The notes: a model not told the origin generated them from the sequence alone. A DNA stretch of 52,866 nt from Paludibacteraceae bacterium (GCA_017553575.1 JAFZKQ010000014.1:1-52866), one strand, 5' to 3'; counted from the first letter of the stretch, positions 39,550 through 49,481 are shown. Numbers and translations are program-made.

Positions 39550-40806
39550 ATGAGTTTAAAACATGACATTCAAGAGTTGACGGACAATCAGGTCATCGAC
39601 CAAGAGACGGCCGAACGGATTGCCCAATACTATCAATCCAAGAAGAAGACAATCAACATATCGGCCATCATCTGCATTGTGGCGGCCATATTCATCGGTT
39701 CCGGCGTAATATCCATCATCGCATTCAATTGGGACGACCTTCCGACATTCCTACGCCTATTGATTGCCTTGGTGCCTTTGTCGGCCTCTTCCTACGGTTG
39801 CTACTATGCCCTAAAAAACAAATCGGATCAAAAGACATGGACAGAGCCAATGGCCATCCTACAATGGTTGGGCTACTCGGCCAGTTTCGCCCTTGTCAAC
39901 CAGATATACCAAATTCAAATGGACTCCGATTCCTTCATTTGCTTTTGGCTATTCTTCTCGCTACCATTCATATTCATCATGCGTTCGGCGGCGCTATCCA
40001 TCATCCTCATTGTCTTCACAAGCTACTTCTTTTGGGATTCGACGCATGAATTCATGTCTATGAATTGCTTGACGACAGTCGCCGCCGTCGTGGCAGACAT
40101 CGCCTTCATCTACTATTATTACTTCAAACAAAACGAGGATTTCCTCATGAGGCTCAGAGTCAACCTGACGCCTTTCATTGTCATATCATTGGCCTTCAAA
40201 ATCAGAGATATTCTAGGCATATGTCTCACAGGAGAAGAGGTCACCTGTCTAATTCTCCTATACTCATCCACACTCTATCTCCTACACACTTGGATCTTGG
40301 ATAGCAAAAAGATAAACAGCAAAGGACGCCTATTCAAAATAAGCTTTTACCTTATGTTTTTCCCTTGCATCCTATTTTTATCAACCGAAAAATTTTTCAA
40401 CACCACCGACATCAACTTGCTGCGCATCGTGACAATTATGTTGCCCATCATCCTGTCGGCAGGCCTAAAGATAAAACTCAAAAAACAGATACAATGGCAA
40501 GAATGGATAGGGTTGCCAACAGCCGTATGCCTAATGCTTATTCGCGACAACGTTATCATTTTTAGTCTCATATCACTAGCCATCATCGCCTACTGCATCT
40601 ACGAAAGTAGCAAAGACCTTGATTTGCTCAAGATGAACTGCGGTCTCATTTCCCTTTTTGCATGGGTCTTCATCGTATTAGTAAGATTCAATCTGAATTT
40701 CTATATTTTCGGCATCATCCTCATTCTTATGGGAATAGCCCTATTTCTAATGAACAAATTTTTAATTGATAAAAAGAAAAGTCATGAACTTACAGAAACT
40801 AAATAA
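39550..40806 (+). CDS. DUF2157 domain membrane protein
   Basis: 418 aa. A cytoplasmic N-terminal helix-hairpin (LKHDIQELTDNQVIDQETAERIAQYY, split region) is the DUF2157 start, followed by about ten hydrophobic segments beginning ISAIICIVAAIFIGSGVISIIA. The N-terminal frame extension to 39451 crosses a terminator and is rejected. Overlaps the GDYXXLXY gene by 23 bp, a pairing known in many Bacteroidota and Proteobacteria. Function of the family is not established. Confidence 0.87.
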   Translation: MSLKHDIQELTDNQVIDQETAERIAQYYQSKKKTINISAIICIVAAIFIGSGVISIIAFNWDDLPTFLRLLIALVPLSASSYGCYYALKNKSDQKTWTEPMAILQWLGYSASFALVNQIYQIQMDSDSFICFWLFFSLPFIFIMRSAALSIILIVFTSYFFWDSTHEFMSMNCLTTVAAVVADIAFIYYYYFKQNEDFLMRLRVNLTPFIVISLAFKIRDILGICLTGEEVTCLILLYSSTLYLLHTWILDSKKINSKGRLFKISFYLMFFPCILFLSTEKFFNTTDINLLRIVTIMLPIILSAGLKIKLKKQIQWQEWIGLPTAVCLMLIRDNVIIFSLISLAIIAYCIYESSKDLDLLKMNCGLISLFAWVFIVLVRFNLNFYIFGIILILMGIALFLMNKFLIDKKKSHELTETK

Positions 40807-41542
40807 ACGATGGCTACTATTCGCCATTGCCGTCTTTGCCCAATTTGCCAGCATCTTTTATTGGGTAATAAGTTCGGAAGAGACCATTGCCAACGGAACA
40901 GTGTTGAAATTCAGGCTGATGGGCTACGACCCTCACGACCCTTTCAGAGGAGAATACCTCAGAATTCAGTTTCGAGACAACACGCTTAGTATTCCAAAAG
41001 AAGAGTTCGACGAGGAGGAAGATTCGAAACAAGATTATGTTGTATTCGACATAGACTACGATGGGTTTGCAATACCCGCCTACTTTTCATCCTATCCGGA
41101 GGAGTTGTCTTTGAAAGTAAACAAAACACATTCATTTACACTTTCATTTACATCAGAGACAAAAGATGACTCCATAACGTATCGTATTATTTATCCGTTC
41201 GACCGAATCTGGATGAACCAAGAGGAGTGCCCTATCGCAGAGAGACTCATCAACAAAGCCTTGAGGAAAAACCGTGACGTCTATGCCACCATCTCTGTCA
41301 ATAATGGGGAAGGTGTACTTACCGGCGTAGAGATTGAAGGGACTAACATAAAAGAGTTAGTTAAATCCATAAAGAAGGGAGAAGTCGAGGAAGAATGGGA
41401 GGCAGAAGACTTGGAAAGAGCAGCCATAGCAATATCCGATTCGATCAACAAAGCCGCAGAAGACACCATCAGCAAACATGTGGAAGAAGTGGTGAATGAA
41501 ATGGAAATGACAGAGGATGAAGAGAATTCCTCATTGGAATGA
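40784..41542 (+). CDS. GDYXXLXY-family membrane-anchored protein
   Basis: 252 aa. One N-terminal membrane helix (WLLFAIAVFAQFASIFYWVI) then an extracytoplasmic domain. The family signature is seen as DPHDPFRGEYLRIQF (usual G-D-Y-x-x-L-x-Y, here G-E-Y-L-R-I-Q-F). A long acidic and amphipathic C-terminal tail (KGEVEEEWEAEDLERAAIAI then coiled region) is unusual for the family. Start ATG at 40784 overlaps DUF2157 by 23 bp; a TTG at 40766 is rejected. Both probably form one envelope complex. Confidence 0.85.
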   Translation: MNLQKLNKRWLLFAIAVFAQFASIFYWVISSEETIANGTVLKFRLMGYDPHDPFRGEYLRIQFRDNTLSIPKEEFDEEEDSKQDYVVFDIDYDGFAIPAYFSSYPEELSLKVNKTHSFTLSFTSETKDDSITYRIIYPFDRIWMNQEECPIAERLINKALRKNRDVYATISVNNGEGVLTGVEIEGTNIKELVKSIKKGEVEEEWEAEDLERAAIAISDSINKAAEDTISKHVEEVVNEMEMTEDEENSSLE

Positions 41543-41610
41543 AGACACTCTTCACAAGAAATAGAAGACGGACATTTGCTCCAATCTATTTTCCCATATT
41601 ACTAATAAAC

Positions 41611-41643
41611 GAGGGCGTACCGCTGGCACGCCCTCTCTATTTA
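41611..41643 (+). terminator. Terminator of the DUF2157-GDYXXLXY operon
   Basis: GAGGGCGT (41611-41618) and ACGCCCTC (41628-41635) pair perfectly, followed by a T-rich TCTATTTAT. Confidence 0.8.
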
Positions 41644-41707
41644 TCGGTTGCTTCACTGAGGAAACAAACTCTTGCAATCACATACTAGGCAAGAGTCATT
41701 CCTCTTC

Positions 41708-42328
41708 TCATTTTGAATACACGCCCTCAATCTCAACCACATAAACCGTATGCAAGCCACCGCCCGGTTTATCATTGTACCAACGTTCCAACACAGCCTT
41801 GTCGATAAATGCCGAATCGGTCATCTCCGCCTTGTACAATTTACGACAATCCAACACGAGGCGAGCCTCCTTAAAGGAAGTCGTACCCGACTCCATGGCA
41901 AGAGGAGTCAAACCAGCCTCCTTCACCTTGTCGCAGTCCCTACCCGACTTGGTGCCACAAATCTGCAACGCCTTACGATAATCCTCCTTAAAGAAAGACA
42001 ACGTCAACCGCTCATTCTGCTCGATAAACTCATGCGTATAACGCTCAGGACGCACAAAAATGAACGCCACAGGACGATTCCACAACCATCCCAATCCACC
42101 CCAAGAGGCGGTCATCGTATTGAACTTGGAAGAGTCTCCCGCCGTGATCAGCATCCATTCCTCACCAATCAACTTAAACGCATCTTCCTTCCCTAAAACC
42201 AAAATGTCTTGTTTCTCCATACTTTCTGTTGTTTTCTCGTTAGTTTGAACATCGGAACAGCTCGACAAGCATCCTGCCAAGAGGAGCATCGAAAGCCACT
42301 TTCCATAAGCATTGATTTTACGTACCAT
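41708..42328 (-). CDS. Flavin reductase-like protein with a lipoprotein signal
   Basis: 206 aa. The signal (KWLSMLLLAGC, LAGC lipobox, Cys20) precedes a flavin reductase/FMN-binding split-barrel domain: EEWMLITAGDSSKFNTMTAS, GLGWLWNRPVAFIFVRPERY, LTLSFFKEDYRKALQICGTK and SGRDCDKVKEAGLTPLAMES, typical of the Bacteroidetes family. That family is usually cytoplasmic and starts directly at the domain, so the lipid anchor implies an exported, membrane-bound flavoprotein. The ATG at 42328 gives the complete signal peptide; an internal Met at about residue 36 would make a cytoplasmic form. Confidence 0.83.
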   Translation of the reverse strand: MVRKINAYGKWLSMLLLAGCLSSCSDVQTNEKTTESMEKQDILVLGKEDAFKLIGEEWMLITAGDSSKFNTMTASWGGLGWLWNRPVAFIFVRPERYTHEFIEQNERLTLSFFKEDYRKALQICGTKSGRDCDKVKEAGLTPLAMESGTTSFKEARLVLDCRKLYKAEMTDSAFIDKAVLERWYNDKPGGGLHTVYVVEIEGVYSK

Positions 42329-42380
42329 AAATTTTAAATCTGAATTTCTTTACAAAAGAAAGAAAAATCCGAGACTCCAC

Positions 42381-42414
42381 AAAAAAAACTTCCGGCATAT
42401 CACTACGCCGGAAG
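42381..42414 (-). terminator. Terminator of glnN
   Basis: CTTCCGGC (42389-42396) and GCCGGAAG (42407-42414) pair perfectly; the minus strand continues into TTTTTTTT (42388-42381). Confidence 0.9.
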
Positions 42415-42465
42415 CAAAGAGAGTAAAATACTTCTGCCTATGCAGAAATCCGTAAAGAGTAAGAA

Positions 42466-44655
42466 TTAACGTATAAACAAGAGCTCCCTGTATTTAGGCA
42501 AGATCCACATTTGATCATCCACGATCATCTCCAACTTGTCGATATGATAACGGATGGTCTCCAACATAGGAGCTACATTATCATGATAAGCAATTGCCTT
42601 TTCGCGCTCGCTTGCAATTTTATTTGCCTTCTTGCGTTCCTCGATCATCTTCTCCACATTAGCCGAAATAAAGGCTGTATGCTCAGAGATCTGCTCAATC
42701 AATTCAAGATTGTTTGCGCTCAACTTAGCCACCTTGTCAGCTGGGAAGATCTCCTTCAACTTACATACATTATCAATCAAAGAGCTCTGATAACGAGTAG
42801 CCGTAGGAATGATATGGTTCATCGCCAAATCACCGAAGATACGAGCCTCGATCTGGATCTTCTTCGTGTAAGTCTCCCACTTGATCTCGTTTCTTGCCTC
42901 CAACTCCTTCGCCGTCATGACATTCATCTTCTCGAACATCTCGACAGAAGACTTATCCAAATAACGATCAAAGATAAGTGGGCAACTCTTTTCGATATCC
43001 AAGCCACGCTTGCCAGCCTCAACGACCCACTCGTCAGAGTAACCGTTTCCGTCAAAACGGATAGGCTTACAAACCTTGATATCATCACGGAGCACCTCAA
43101 GGATAGCCGTAAATTTCTGCTCACCCTTAGCAATCTTGGCATCCACACGAACCTTGAAGTCTGCCAAAGCCTCAGCAACAGCCGTATTCAAAGCGATCAT
43201 GGCAGAAGCACAGTTAGCCTCAGAACCTACCGCACGGAACTCAAAACGGTTACCAGTGAAGGCGAATGGTGAAGTACGGTTTCTATCCGTATTATCAATC
43301 ATCAACTCAGGGATAGAAGGAATATCCAACTTCAAGCCCTTCTTGCCAGACAACGTGATCAACTCATCTGTCTTTGAATTTTCGATCTGATCCAAAGCAT
43401 CCGTCAACTGTTTGCCAAGGAATGAAGAGATGATTGCAGGAGGTGCCTCGTTTGCGCCCAAACGATGTGCGTTGGTTGCACTCATGATAGAGGCCTTCAA
43501 CAAACCGTTGTGGCGATATACACCCATCAATGTCTCAACCACGAACGTGATGAAACGGAGTGTGCTCTCCGCATCCTTACCAGGAGCGTGAAGAACGATA
43601 CCTGTGTTCGTAGACAAAGACCAGTTATTGTGTTTACCGGAACCGTTGATTCCAGCGAAAGGTTTCTCATGCAAAAGGACACGGAAACTATGCTTACGTG
43701 CCACCTTACGCATCAATGACATGATCAACATATTGTGGTCAACCGCCAAGTTACACTCCTCGAAGATAGGAGCCAACTCAAACTGGTTAGGAGCCACCTC
43801 ATTGTGACGAGTCTTACAAGGAATACCCAATTCCAAAGCTTGGATTTCAAGATCCTTCATGAAGGCAGCCACACGAGAAGGGATAGCTCCGAAGTAGTGG
43901 TCCTCCATCTGTTGGTTCTTTGCAGAATCATGACCCATCAAAGTACGACCTGTCATCAACAAGTCAGGACGAGCTGAATAGAGACCCTCATCAACCAAGA
44001 AATACTCCTGCTCCCAACCCAAGTTTGCCTGAACCTTCGTTACCTCTGGGTTGAAATACTTAACCACATCAGTAGCAGCCTTGTTGACCGCACGCAAAGC
44101 CTTCTTCAAAGGAGCCTTATAGTCAAGAGCCTCACCCGTGTAAGAGATGAACACGGTAGGAATCATCAACGTATCACCGATAACGAACACTGGAGATGCA
44201 GGATCCCAAGCAGAATAACCACGAGCCTCGAAAGTGGAACGGATACCGCCATTAGGGAAAGAAGAGGCATCTGGCTCTTGCTGAACGAGAAGTTTTCCTT
44301 CGAACTCCTCTACCATACCACCCTTCCAGTCATGCTCAACGAATCCATCGTGCTTCTCGGCTGTTCCCTCCGTCAAAGGCTGGAACCAGTGAGTATAGTG
44401 GGTAACACCCAACTCCATAGCCCATTTTTTCATACCAGCTGCAACCTCGTCAGCAATGGACCTATCAAGTGGAGCACCATTATCGATTACATCACACATC
44501 TTAGCATAAACCTTCGCTGGAAGGTATTTAAACATCTTCTGTTTGTTGAAGACATACTTTGCAAAATAATCTGAAGGGCGTTCTTCTGGAGTTACAACCT
44601 CCAATGGCTTTTTAGCGAACGCCTCACCTACTACTTTAAATCTTAAGTTTGACAT
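42466..44655 (-). CDS. glnN: Glutamine synthetase type III
   Basis: 729-aa dodecameric GSIII, the form typical of Bacteroidota and some other anaerobes, much longer than GSI (about 470 aa). Features: HYTHWFQPLTEGTAEKHDGF near the start, then FEARGYSAWDPASP, GWEQEYFLVD (metal-binding glutamates), KTRHNEVAPNQFELAPIFEE, GSGKHNNWSLSTN (nucleotide/Glu site) and ANEAPPAIISSF. Combines ammonium and glutamate with ATP to glutamine. It lies 94 bp downstream of amt with a hairpin between, so it may have its own promoter (GATATTTG at about 44691-44684 is only a weak box). GSIII lacks the adenylylation control of GSI; regulation is probably transcriptional or by P-II. Confidence 0.97.
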   Translation of the reverse strand: MSNLRFKVVGEAFAKKPLEVVTPEERPSDYFAKYVFNKQKMFKYLPAKVYAKMCDVIDNGAPLDRSIADEVAAGMKKWAMELGVTHYTHWFQPLTEGTAEKHDGFVEHDWKGGMVEEFEGKLLVQQEPDASSFPNGGIRSTFEARGYSAWDPASPVFVIGDTLMIPTVFISYTGEALDYKAPLKKALRAVNKAATDVVKYFNPEVTKVQANLGWEQEYFLVDEGLYSARPDLLMTGRTLMGHDSAKNQQMEDHYFGAIPSRVAAFMKDLEIQALELGIPCKTRHNEVAPNQFELAPIFEECNLAVDHNMLIMSLMRKVARKHSFRVLLHEKPFAGINGSGKHNNWSLSTNTGIVLHAPGKDAESTLRFITFVVETLMGVYRHNGLLKASIMSATNAHRLGANEAPPAIISSFLGKQLTDALDQIENSKTDELITLSGKKGLKLDIPSIPELMIDNTDRNRTSPFAFTGNRFEFRAVGSEANCASAMIALNTAVAEALADFKVRVDAKIAKGEQKFTAILEVLRDDIKVCKPIRFDGNGYSDEWVVEAGKRGLDIEKSCPLIFDRYLDKSSVEMFEKMNVMTAKELEARNEIKWETYTKKIQIEARIFGDLAMNHIIPTATRYQSSLIDNVCKLKEIFPADKVAKLSANNLELIEQISEHTAFISANVEKMIEERKKANKIASEREKAIAYHDNVAPMLETIRYHIDKLEMIVDDQMWILPKYRELLFIR

Positions 44656-44703
44656 ACTCTCTCTATTTTATATTTATAATTCAAATATCTTTTTTTCATT
44701 TGT

Positions 44704-44733
44704 GAAATGGAGGGGGGACAGCCCCTCCATTTC
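44704..44733 (-). terminator. Terminator after amt
   Basis: GAAATGGAGGGG (44704-44715) and CCCCTCCATTTC (44722-44733) form a perfect 12-bp stem. No long T-tract follows, so read-through to glnN is possible. Confidence 0.7.
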
Positions 44734-44749
44734 TATGCTATTGCATTTA

Positions 44750-46135
44750 TCAGTTGTATGCTGCTTCTCCGTGCTCGTATACATCCAAGCCTTCCTCCTC
44801 GATTCTCTTCGGAACTCTCAAGCCGTGGATCTTCTTGATCAACGTGAAGATGATCAAACCACAGACGAATGACCAACCTGCGATAGTGACCTCACCGATC
44901 AATTGAGTCAGAACACTGTAACCACACTCAGAATAAGCGAACACACCAGTCAAGACTGTACCTGTGAAACCGGCCATACCATGAACGGAAACCGCACCAA
45001 CGGGATCGTCTATGTGAAGTTTGGTATCCAAGAAGTTTACTGCGAAACACATCACTACAGAAGAAACCATACCGATGACAGCAGAAGCCCAAACAGGAAC
45101 ACAATCACAACCTGCAGTGATACCTACCAAGCCGGCCAAGATACCGTTACATACCATTGATAAAGATGGTTTTCCGTATACGATCCAAGTATAGATCAAA
45201 GCGGTAAGAGCACCGACTGCTGCGGCCAAGTTCGTCGTCACGAAGATGTGAGACATAGCACTCATGTTCTCCAAGATGCCACCTCCATAGGTACCCGCAT
45301 CCACACTACCAGTAGCTGCTACCGTTGAACCAGGGTTGAAACCGAACCATCCGAACCAAAGGATCCATACACCCAAGGCAGCCAATGCCAAGTTGTGACC
45401 AGGGATAGCGTTTGAACGAAGCTTACCATCTTTCGTCTTCGTATACTTGCCCAAACGTGGACCCAAAACGATTGCACCAGCCAAAGCAAGGAAACCACCA
45501 CAAGAGTGAACCACTGCAGAACCTGCAAAATCATGGAAGCCCATTTCGCTCAACCAGCCGCCTCCCCAAGACCAATGTCCTTGAATTGGATAAACAAAGG
45601 CTGAGATTAAAACTGAGTAAACAAGATACATGGAGAATTTCGTACGCTCTGCCATCGCACCAGAAACGATTGTTGCTGCCGTTGCGCAGAAGACTGTTTG
45701 GAAGATGAAGTAACACTCCTTAGGAAGGTTTCCGCAAGGGTTCTCCACCTCAGAGATACCCAAACCGCTCCAACCGAAGAAACCACCTGCACCAAACATG
45801 ATGGAGAAACCTAAAATCCAGTATAGAACAGAACCTGCAGAGAAGTCCATGAAGTTCTTCATCAAGATGTTGGCCGTATTCTTTGTTCTTGTCAAACCTG
45901 CTTCAACCAAAGCAAAACCTGGTTGCATGAAGAACACGAGCATGGCTGCAATCAAAACCCAAACGGTATCCAATGGGATGACTGGAGATTCGGCCTCCTC
46001 TGCTGCCGCCTCCACGACCGGAGCCACCGCCTCGGCAGCTGCCGGCACTACCGCTGCGCTGTCGGGCTCTGCCATCAACGTGGCAGGCAACATCATCAGC
46101 GCAACCAATAAAAACTTTGTTATATATGATTTCAT
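44750..46135 (-). CDS. amt: Ammonium transporter Amt
   Basis: 461 aa. Signal peptide (MKSYITKFLLVALMMLPATLMA), then an Ala/Glu/Pro-rich periplasmic stretch (about 23-50) before eleven membrane helices. Twin-histidine pore residues lie in FAGSAVVHSCGG and AVSVHGMAGF; the signatures FALVEAGLTR, GHNLALAALGVWILWFGWFGFN and DDPVGA are present. Conducts ammonium/ammonia into the cytoplasm. Gene order omp-glnB-amt with 53 bp between glnB and amt matches the widespread glnK-amtB pairing in which P-II plugs the channel when nitrogen is plentiful. The C-terminus ends GEAAYN. Confidence 0.97.
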   Translation of the reverse strand: MKSYITKFLLVALMMLPATLMAEPDSAAVVPAAAEAVAPVVEAAAEEAESPVIPLDTVWVLIAAMLVFFMQPGFALVEAGLTRTKNTANILMKNFMDFSAGSVLYWILGFSIMFGAGGFFGWSGLGISEVENPCGNLPKECYFIFQTVFCATAATIVSGAMAERTKFSMYLVYSVLISAFVYPIQGHWSWGGGWLSEMGFHDFAGSAVVHSCGGFLALAGAIVLGPRLGKYTKTKDGKLRSNAIPGHNLALAALGVWILWFGWFGFNPGSTVAATGSVDAGTYGGGILENMSAMSHIFVTTNLAAAVGALTALIYTWIVYGKPSLSMVCNGILAGLVGITAGCDCVPVWASAVIGMVSSVVMCFAVNFLDTKLHIDDPVGAVSVHGMAGFTGTVLTGVFAYSECGYSVLTQLIGEVTIAGWSFVCGLIIFTLIKKIHGLRVPKRIEEEGLDVYEHGEAAYN

Positions 46136-46188
46136 AAGAATCCAACTTTAGAATAAAACTTTCTTTTCCACTCACTTTTAACTGTTCA

Positions 46189-46545
46189 TCACTTCTCTTG
46201 TTCTGCGTTGTAGAGGGCAATATCGCCTCGTTCGCCCGTACGGATACGGATGGCATCCTCAATCGGGATGATGAAGATTCGTCCATCTCCGATCTCTCCG
46301 GTTCTGGCAGCGCCCTCGATAGCAGCCACTGTCTTCTCTACGTTCTTATCACGAACTATGATGGAAACCAATATACGCTCAATGATACTGGTGTCGTAAA
46401 CCACTCCACGATAAATACGAGCCTGTGTCGCCTTACCTATACCTCTTACATCGTAGTAAGAGAACCATTCGATATCGGCATCCAAAAGAGCCTCCTTCAC
46501 GTCTTCGAACTTCGTCTTTCGAATAATTGCTTCAATCTTTTTCAT
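46189..46545 (-). CDS. P-II nitrogen regulatory protein (GlnB/GlnK family)
   Basis: 118 aa trimeric signalling protein. N-terminus KKIEAIIRKTKFEDVKEALL, T-loop region RGIGKATQARIYRGVVYDTS with Tyr at the uridylylation position (usual E/R-Y-R-G-x-x-Y), B-loop GAARTGEIGDGRIFI and C-terminal DAIRIRTGERG. The T-loop sequence differs from enteric GlnB (RGVVYDTS versus RGAEYMVD), as in many Bacteroidota. It binds ATP, ADP and 2-oxoglutarate and gates Amt. Second gene of the omp-glnB-amt set. Gene name glnK would also be defensible. Confidence 0.95.
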   Translation of the reverse strand: MKKIEAIIRKTKFEDVKEALLDADIEWFSYYDVRGIGKATQARIYRGVVYDTSIIERILVSIIVRDKNVEKTVAAIEGAARTGEIGDGRIFIIPIEDAIRIRTGERGDIALYNAEQEK

Positions 46546-46581
46546 GACGTTCTATATTTAAATGGTTTATTTCTTTATTAA

Positions 46582-47319
46582 TCACAAACTTATTCCTACC
46601 ACAAAGTAACCGTAGTTCGTTGTCGGGTTCCAAATCATATTGGAAGAGATCCCGAATGAGTAACCGTTGGAGCAGGTAATCTTCTTTGTTGCTCCAAGTC
46701 CAACATTGGCTACCGAGAATTTGTCCGTTTCAGCATAGAAAGAGGTCTCCCATGGAACGATACCAGCATCTGCTGTCCAACTCAAACCTGCCCATTCAAA
46801 AGGACAAGAGATATTAAAGTAGGAGGAATATGCTCTCTTTCCGTTTTCCTTCACGCCATCGGCTCCACCAAAGTTCGTATACCAATTAAGGGCCAAGAAA
46901 CCGAAGTCATATCCAACTTGAGCCTCCCACACATGGGCAGTCTCGTGTGCCTGATATTGGAAGTAACGATTCGTGACATTTGGATCGGAAACAGAAAACC
47001 AATAGTCCGTCACGCTAAGACTAAAACCTCCAATTGCATAGCCCAATGTCAAGTCGAATTCCTTTGTGTCGTCCTGATCAAAGCCGTAAGAACCCCATGC
47101 GGCAAGAGACAAACCATTATAATCAACACCTAATGTAGGCTGGATGCTAACACCACCCAAATCTTGTCCACGCCATACATAGTGGCTAACCAAATCGCAA
47201 GCAACCGTTCCATTCCACTTTGCAGAATTATCGGTTTTATCCTCTTCTGCATACCCTTTCACCATTAATGTCATCAACATCATAACCATCAATGACACTC
47301 TTTCTAACATTGCTTTCAT
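46582..47319 (-). CDS. Exported outer-membrane beta-barrel protein linked to nitrogen genes
   Basis: 245 aa. Signal peptide (MVMMLMTLMVKGYA), then a barrel-like alternation of aromatic and polar residues with no membrane helices. VACDLVSHYVWRGQDLGGVS matches the TorF/Gcw_chp-type motif (Y-x-x-R-G at the first strand), and the protein ends VVGISL. Unlike typical porins it is small, and its role in nitrogen uptake is inferred solely from position: it precedes P-II and Amt, with 36 bp to glnB. It may be a passive outer-membrane channel for ammonium or another nitrogen source. Confidence 0.72.
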   Translation of the reverse strand: MKAMLERVSLMVMMLMTLMVKGYAEEDKTDNSAKWNGTVACDLVSHYVWRGQDLGGVSIQPTLGVDYNGLSLAAWGSYGFDQDDTKEFDLTLGYAIGGFSLSVTDYWFSVSDPNVTNRYFQYQAHETAHVWEAQVGYDFGFLALNWYTNFGGADGVKENGKRAYSSYFNISCPFEWAGLSWTADAGIVPWETSFYAETDKFSVANVGLGATKKITCSNGYSFGISSNMIWNPTTNYGYFVVGISL

Positions 47320-47386
47320 AACCTATTGAATTTTATAATTAAACACTCGGCCAGATGTCGTGCACAAGCACCTCGCCATTATTGTT

Positions 47387-48610
47387 TCAAAGTTTTTTGA
47401 TTCGAGCCATAGCCGCTTGACAATTCTCGCGATTTCCGAAGGCTGTCAACCGGATATAACCTTCACCGCTCGGACCGAATCCGACGCCTGGTGTTCCCAC
47501 CACATTGGCTTCGTTGAGCAATTTTTCGAAGAACTCCCAAGAAGAGAGTCCGTCTGGCGTCTTCACCCACAAGTAAGGAGCATTCTCGCCGCCAAATACT
47601 TGGTAACCCATGGAAACCAATCCATCCATCATGATCTTGGCATTGCCCATGTAATAATCGATGGTTTCCCTCACTTGGGCCTTGCCCTCAGGCGTATAGA
47701 TGGCCTCCGCACCCCGTTGGGTGATGTAGGAAGTTCCGTTAAACTTCGTACATTGACGTCTGTTCCACAAAGCATTGAGAGCCACACGTTCTCCATTCGC
47801 CTTTGCTGCGGTCAACTCTTTAGGAACCACCGTATAACCACATCTCACACCTGTGAATCCTGCCGTCTTGGAGAAACTTCTGAACTCGATGGCCACCCGC
47901 TTGGCGTCCTTGATTTCATAGATGGAATGAGGTATATCCGGATTTTGGATATAAGCCTCGTACGCTGCGTCGTACATGATGATGGCATCGTATTTCAACG
48001 CATACTGCACCCATTTTTCCAACTCAGACCTTGAGATTACCGTCCCCGTAGGGTTGTTTGGATAACAGAGGTAAACGATATCCATCTTGTGGTCAGGGAT
48101 TTGAGGGACAAATCCGTTCTCCATCACACTTGGCATATAGGTGATGTTGCTCCACTTTCCGTCATGAATCTCTCCTGCCCTTCCGCACATAGCATTTGAG
48201 TCGATATAAACTGGATAAATCGGATCTGTGACGCCTATGGTGTTGGACAATCCCAAGATATCGCCGATGTTGCCCACATCGCTCTTGCTACCATCGCTGA
48301 TGAAAACCTCGCATTCGTCCAATTGAACACCACGTGGCTCGTAGTCGTTCTTTATAATGGTGTTGATCAAGAAGCCGTAACCATGTTCTGGACCATAACC
48401 GCGGAAAGTTGCCCCACAAGCCATCTCGTCAACCGCCTTGTGCATCGCCTCAATCGAGGCCATAGGAAGAGGTCTTGTCACATCTCCAATGCCCAAACGT
48501 ATAATCTCTGCTTGCGGATGAGCCTCCTTGTAGGCACTCACCTTCTTCGCTATATCCGAAAACAAATAATTGTTCGAAAGCTTCAAAAAACACTCATTAA
48601 CCAATGCCAT
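47387..48610 (-). CDS. dapL: LL-diaminopimelate aminotransferase
   Basis: 407-aa PLP-dependent aminotransferase (fold type I) that converts tetrahydrodipicolinate directly to LL-diaminopimelate with glutamate as donor, bypassing the succinylase steps. Features: [42 protein letters not shown] (binding), [26 protein letters not shown] and [15 protein letters not shown] with the PLP lysine. Length matches DapL of plants and Bacteroidota. It follows dapF by 22 bp, which epimerises its product. Confidence 0.96.
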   Translation of the reverse strand: MALVNECFLKLSNNYLFSDIAKKVSAYKEAHPQAEIIRLGIGDVTRPLPMASIEAMHKAVDEMACGATFRGYGPEHGYGFLINTIIKNDYEPRGVQLDECEVFISDGSKSDVGNIGDILGLSNTIGVTDPIYPVYIDSNAMCGRAGEIHDGKWSNITYMPSVMENGFVPQIPDHKMDIVYLCYPNNPTGTVISRSELEKWVQYALKYDAIIMYDAAYEAYIQNPDIPHSIYEIKDAKRVAIEFRSFSKTAGFTGVRCGYTVVPKELTAAKANGERVALNALWNRRQCTKFNGTSYITQRGAEAIYTPEGKAQVRETIDYYMGNAKIMMDGLVSMGYQVFGGENAPYLWVKTPDGLSSWEFFEKLLNEANVVGTPGVGFGPSGEGYIRLTAFGNRENCQAAMARIKKL

Positions 48611-48632
48611 AGTTTTCCTATTTTTCGTATTA

Positions 48633-49481
48633 TTACTCTTGCTCTTCTATTTTCCCCTCAAAAACAACGACAGCCTCACCGGTCATATAAACCTTGCCAT
48701 CCGTTTCATCCCAGCGGATCGTCAAATCACCACCATCCATACGCACCACCGATTCACGAGCCGACTTACCATTCAGTACGGCTGCCACCAACGTAGCACA
48801 AGCCCCTGTACCGCAAGCCATCGTAATGCCTGAACCTCTCTCCCAAACTCTCATTCGAAGGACGCCGTCTGGCTGTACCTCCACAAACTCCACATTCACA
48901 CGCTCAGGGAAAAGTGGGTGATGCTCCAACAACGGACCCACCGTCGGAATATCTATCTTACTCAAATCGTCCACAAAAATCACGAAGTGGGGATTGCCCA
49001 TTGAAACGAACGTACCACGGAAGGTCTTTCCTGCGACCTCAACCTCTCCATCTTTTAAGCTTCCATCGGAAGTTGCCAACTGCGACTTGTTGCACAAAAC
49101 GGGAAGACCCATGTCAACTGTCACACGATTCACGTGACCATCCTCCACATTCAACTTTAGAACCTTGATACCAGACAAGGTCTCCAACCTCACCGAATCG
49201 CTCTTTGTCAACCCATGCTCATAAACATACTTGCCTATGCAACGGGAAGCGTTTCCACACATTTTAGCTTCGGATCCATCCGCATTGAAAATTCGCATAC
49301 TGAAATCCGCCACCTTCGAACCTCCTATCAAAACCAAGCCGTCAGAACCGATTCCCGTATGATAGCGACTCCATCGAATCGCCAACGCCTCAGGATCCTC
49401 TATCGGGCATGTCAACGTATTTACATATATGTAATCATTGCCAGCACCATGCATTTTTGTAAAATCAACAATCCGTGTCAT
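48633..49481 (-). CDS. dapF: Diaminopimelate epimerase
   Basis: 282 aa. Converts LL- to meso-diaminopimelate. The two catalytic cysteines lie in [14 protein letters not shown] (first Cys) and [14 protein letters not shown] (second); [13 protein letters not shown] and [11 protein letters not shown] are further signatures. First gene of dapF-dapL, expressed from a -7 box (49538-49531) in the divergent region shared with the flavodiiron gene. ATG at 49481. Confidence 0.97.
   Translation of the reverse strand: MTRIVDFTKMHGAGNDYIYVNTLTCPIEDPEALAIRWSRYHTGIGSDGLVLIGGSKVADFSMRIFNADGSEAKMCGNASRCIGKYVYEHGLTKSDSVRLETLSGIKVLKLNVEDGHVNRVTVDMGLPVLCNKSQLATSDGSLKDGEVEVAGKTFRGTFVSMGNPHFVIFVDDLSKIDIPTVGPLLEHHPLFPERVNVEFVEVQPDGVLRMRVWERGSGITMACGTGACATLVAAVLNGKSARESVVRMDGGDLTIRWDETDGKVYMTGEAVVVFEGKIEEQE

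Noticed and set aside
47320-47386. Sigma-54 promoter before the outer-membrane protein of the nitrogen operon
   Set aside because: No GG-N10-GC match; the apparent TGGCC lacks the -12 element.
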